Assembly (NCBI GenBank): GCA_026692885.1
Contig: JAPLNJ010000337.1
Span: 1-23,725 of the forward strand
DNA length: 23,725 nt
Direction of reading: 5' to 3'
Source: Planctomycetota bacterium
Lineage (GTDB): Bacteria; Planctomycetota; Planctomycetia; Pirellulales; Pirellulaceae
Shown in pieces: positions 23,244 through 23,725 of this stretch (positions are counted from its first letter, which is position 1; each line of letters starts with the position of its first letter). The notes under the pieces are model-generated. The model was not told where the DNA came from. It saw only the letters and a program-made list of their open reading frames with translations, and searched no databases. Made by a program: the position numbers and the translations under genes.

Positions 23244-23663
23244 ATGAGGGGCTACCGCTGGCTCGGCTTGGTTCTCGCTTGTGGCCTGGTCTCGTGCGCC
23301 AAAGCCCCGAACCATCCGCCCGTCTATCCGGTAAAGGGGCGAGTGTTGTTCGAAGGCAAACCGGCCCCCGGCGCCGTGGTGATTCTGCACTCGTCCACCG
23401 ACGAACCGGCGAAGGCTACCAGGCCGCATGCCAGGGCGGATGCGAACGGCGAATTCGAACTGACAACCTACCGGACCGGTGATGGGGCTCCGGCTGGCAC
23501 CTACGTGGTGACGTTGGAGTGGAAGCAAGCCGGCGATCATCCGGAGCAGGGAGCGGAACTGCTGCCTCCCGTGTACGGCGATCCGAGCACCTCGAAGCTG
23601 CGAGCTACCGTGGCACCCGGCCCGAACGAGCCACTAATCCTGCAGTTAACCGCCAGACCCTGA
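23244..23663 (+). CDS. Small lipoprotein paired with DUF1559 protein
   Basis: A 139-residue lipoprotein: MRGYRWLGLVLACGLVSC with the lipobox ending at Cys18. The mature part has PVYPVKGRVLFEGKPAPGAV, ADANGEFELTTYRTGDGAP, AGTYVVTLEW and a beta-rich end, the transthyretin/carboxypeptidase-regulatory-like fold. The frame is open far upstream, but AGGAGA 8 bases before the ATG at 23244 and the signal peptide fix the start. A DUF1559 gene starts 23 bp downstream, the standard planctomycete pairing. Its homologue at 152-568 lies at the other end of the window in the opposite orientation. Confidence 0.9.
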   Translation: MRGYRWLGLVLACGLVSCAKAPNHPPVYPVKGRVLFEGKPAPGAVVILHSSTDEPAKATRPHARADANGEFELTTYRTGDGAPAGTYVVTLEWKQAGDHPEQGAELLPPVYGDPSTSKLRATVAPGPNEPLILQLTARP

Positions 23664-23686
23664 CCCCGCCCCTTAGGAGCTTGACG

Positions 23687-23725
23687 ATGACAAGATCAAT
23701 TCAACGCACAGGGTTTACCTTGGTT
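23687..23725 (+). CDS. DUF1559/prepilin-leader protein, 5' end only
   Basis: The first 13 codons read MTRSIQRTGFTLV and run off the window. The Gly-Phe-Thr-Leu-Val is the prepilin cleavage site and the start of the helix. TAGGAG lies 7 bases before the ATG. The lipoprotein gene directly upstream supports identification as a DUF1559 protein; without the rest, another pseudopilin is possible. Confidence 0.75.
   Translation, partial: MTRSIQRTGFTLV

Overview
The window comes from a high-GC bacterium of the Planctomycetota, most likely Pirellulales-like. The main evidence is repeated pairs of a small lipoprotein (carboxypeptidase-regulatory-like fold) with a DUF1559 prepilin-leader protein, a secreted prenyltransferase/squalene-oxidase-repeat protein, and a large YVTN-propeller/phosphoesterase protein. 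These families are hallmarks of that phylum. No 16S or other marker gene is present, so this placement is an inference.

Left part (1-5711). A selenocysteine tRNA (anticodon UCA) lies on the minus strand at the edge. Next to it is a lipoprotein gene preceded in frame by the stump of a DUF1559 gene. On the plus strand follow a secreted squalene-cyclase-like repeat protein, a secreted alpha/beta hydrolase and an intact DUF1559 protein. At 4902-5384 two decayed gene ends, a DUF1559 C-terminus and a lipoprotein C-terminus, lie head to tail on the minus strand. This arm looks like a graveyard of DUF1559/lipoprotein modules.

Metal and arsenic part (5712-16142). On the minus strand, reading right to left, are a membrane-exported tandem thioredoxin-fold protein with a Cys-rich tail, a translationally coupled one-domain paralogue with the same tail, a MacB/FtsX-type permease and its ABC ATPase. 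These are followed by an ArsR-family repressor with its own promoter and a P1B-2-type Zn/Cd/Pb ATPase. Divergently on the plus strand are arsD, a full two-domain arsA, and a Tat-exported C_GCAxxG_C_C/split-Soret-like dihaem protein. No ArsB or Acr3 arsenite permease is visible. The two divergent promoters (12126-12154 and 12450-12478) both have 17-bp spacers and similar 20-bp inverted repeats at or just after the -10 box, so both arms are probably controlled by one repressor. A degraded HTH/PBP-type regulator ends this part.

Right part (16194-22662), minus strand. A tight four-gene operon encodes a radical SAM enzyme, a fused double ECF ATPase, EcfT and a substrate-binding S component. It is followed by a large secreted propeller/phosphoesterase protein. 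The S-component substrate cannot be told from sequence.

Right end (23244-23725). A fresh lipoprotein/DUF1559 pair on the plus strand is homologous to the decayed pairs at the left.

The best candidate for an undescribed system is the Cys-tailed thioredoxin-like/ABC exporter operon, which appears co-regulated with arsDA and a split-Soret-like cytochrome in a locus that lacks an arsenite permease.
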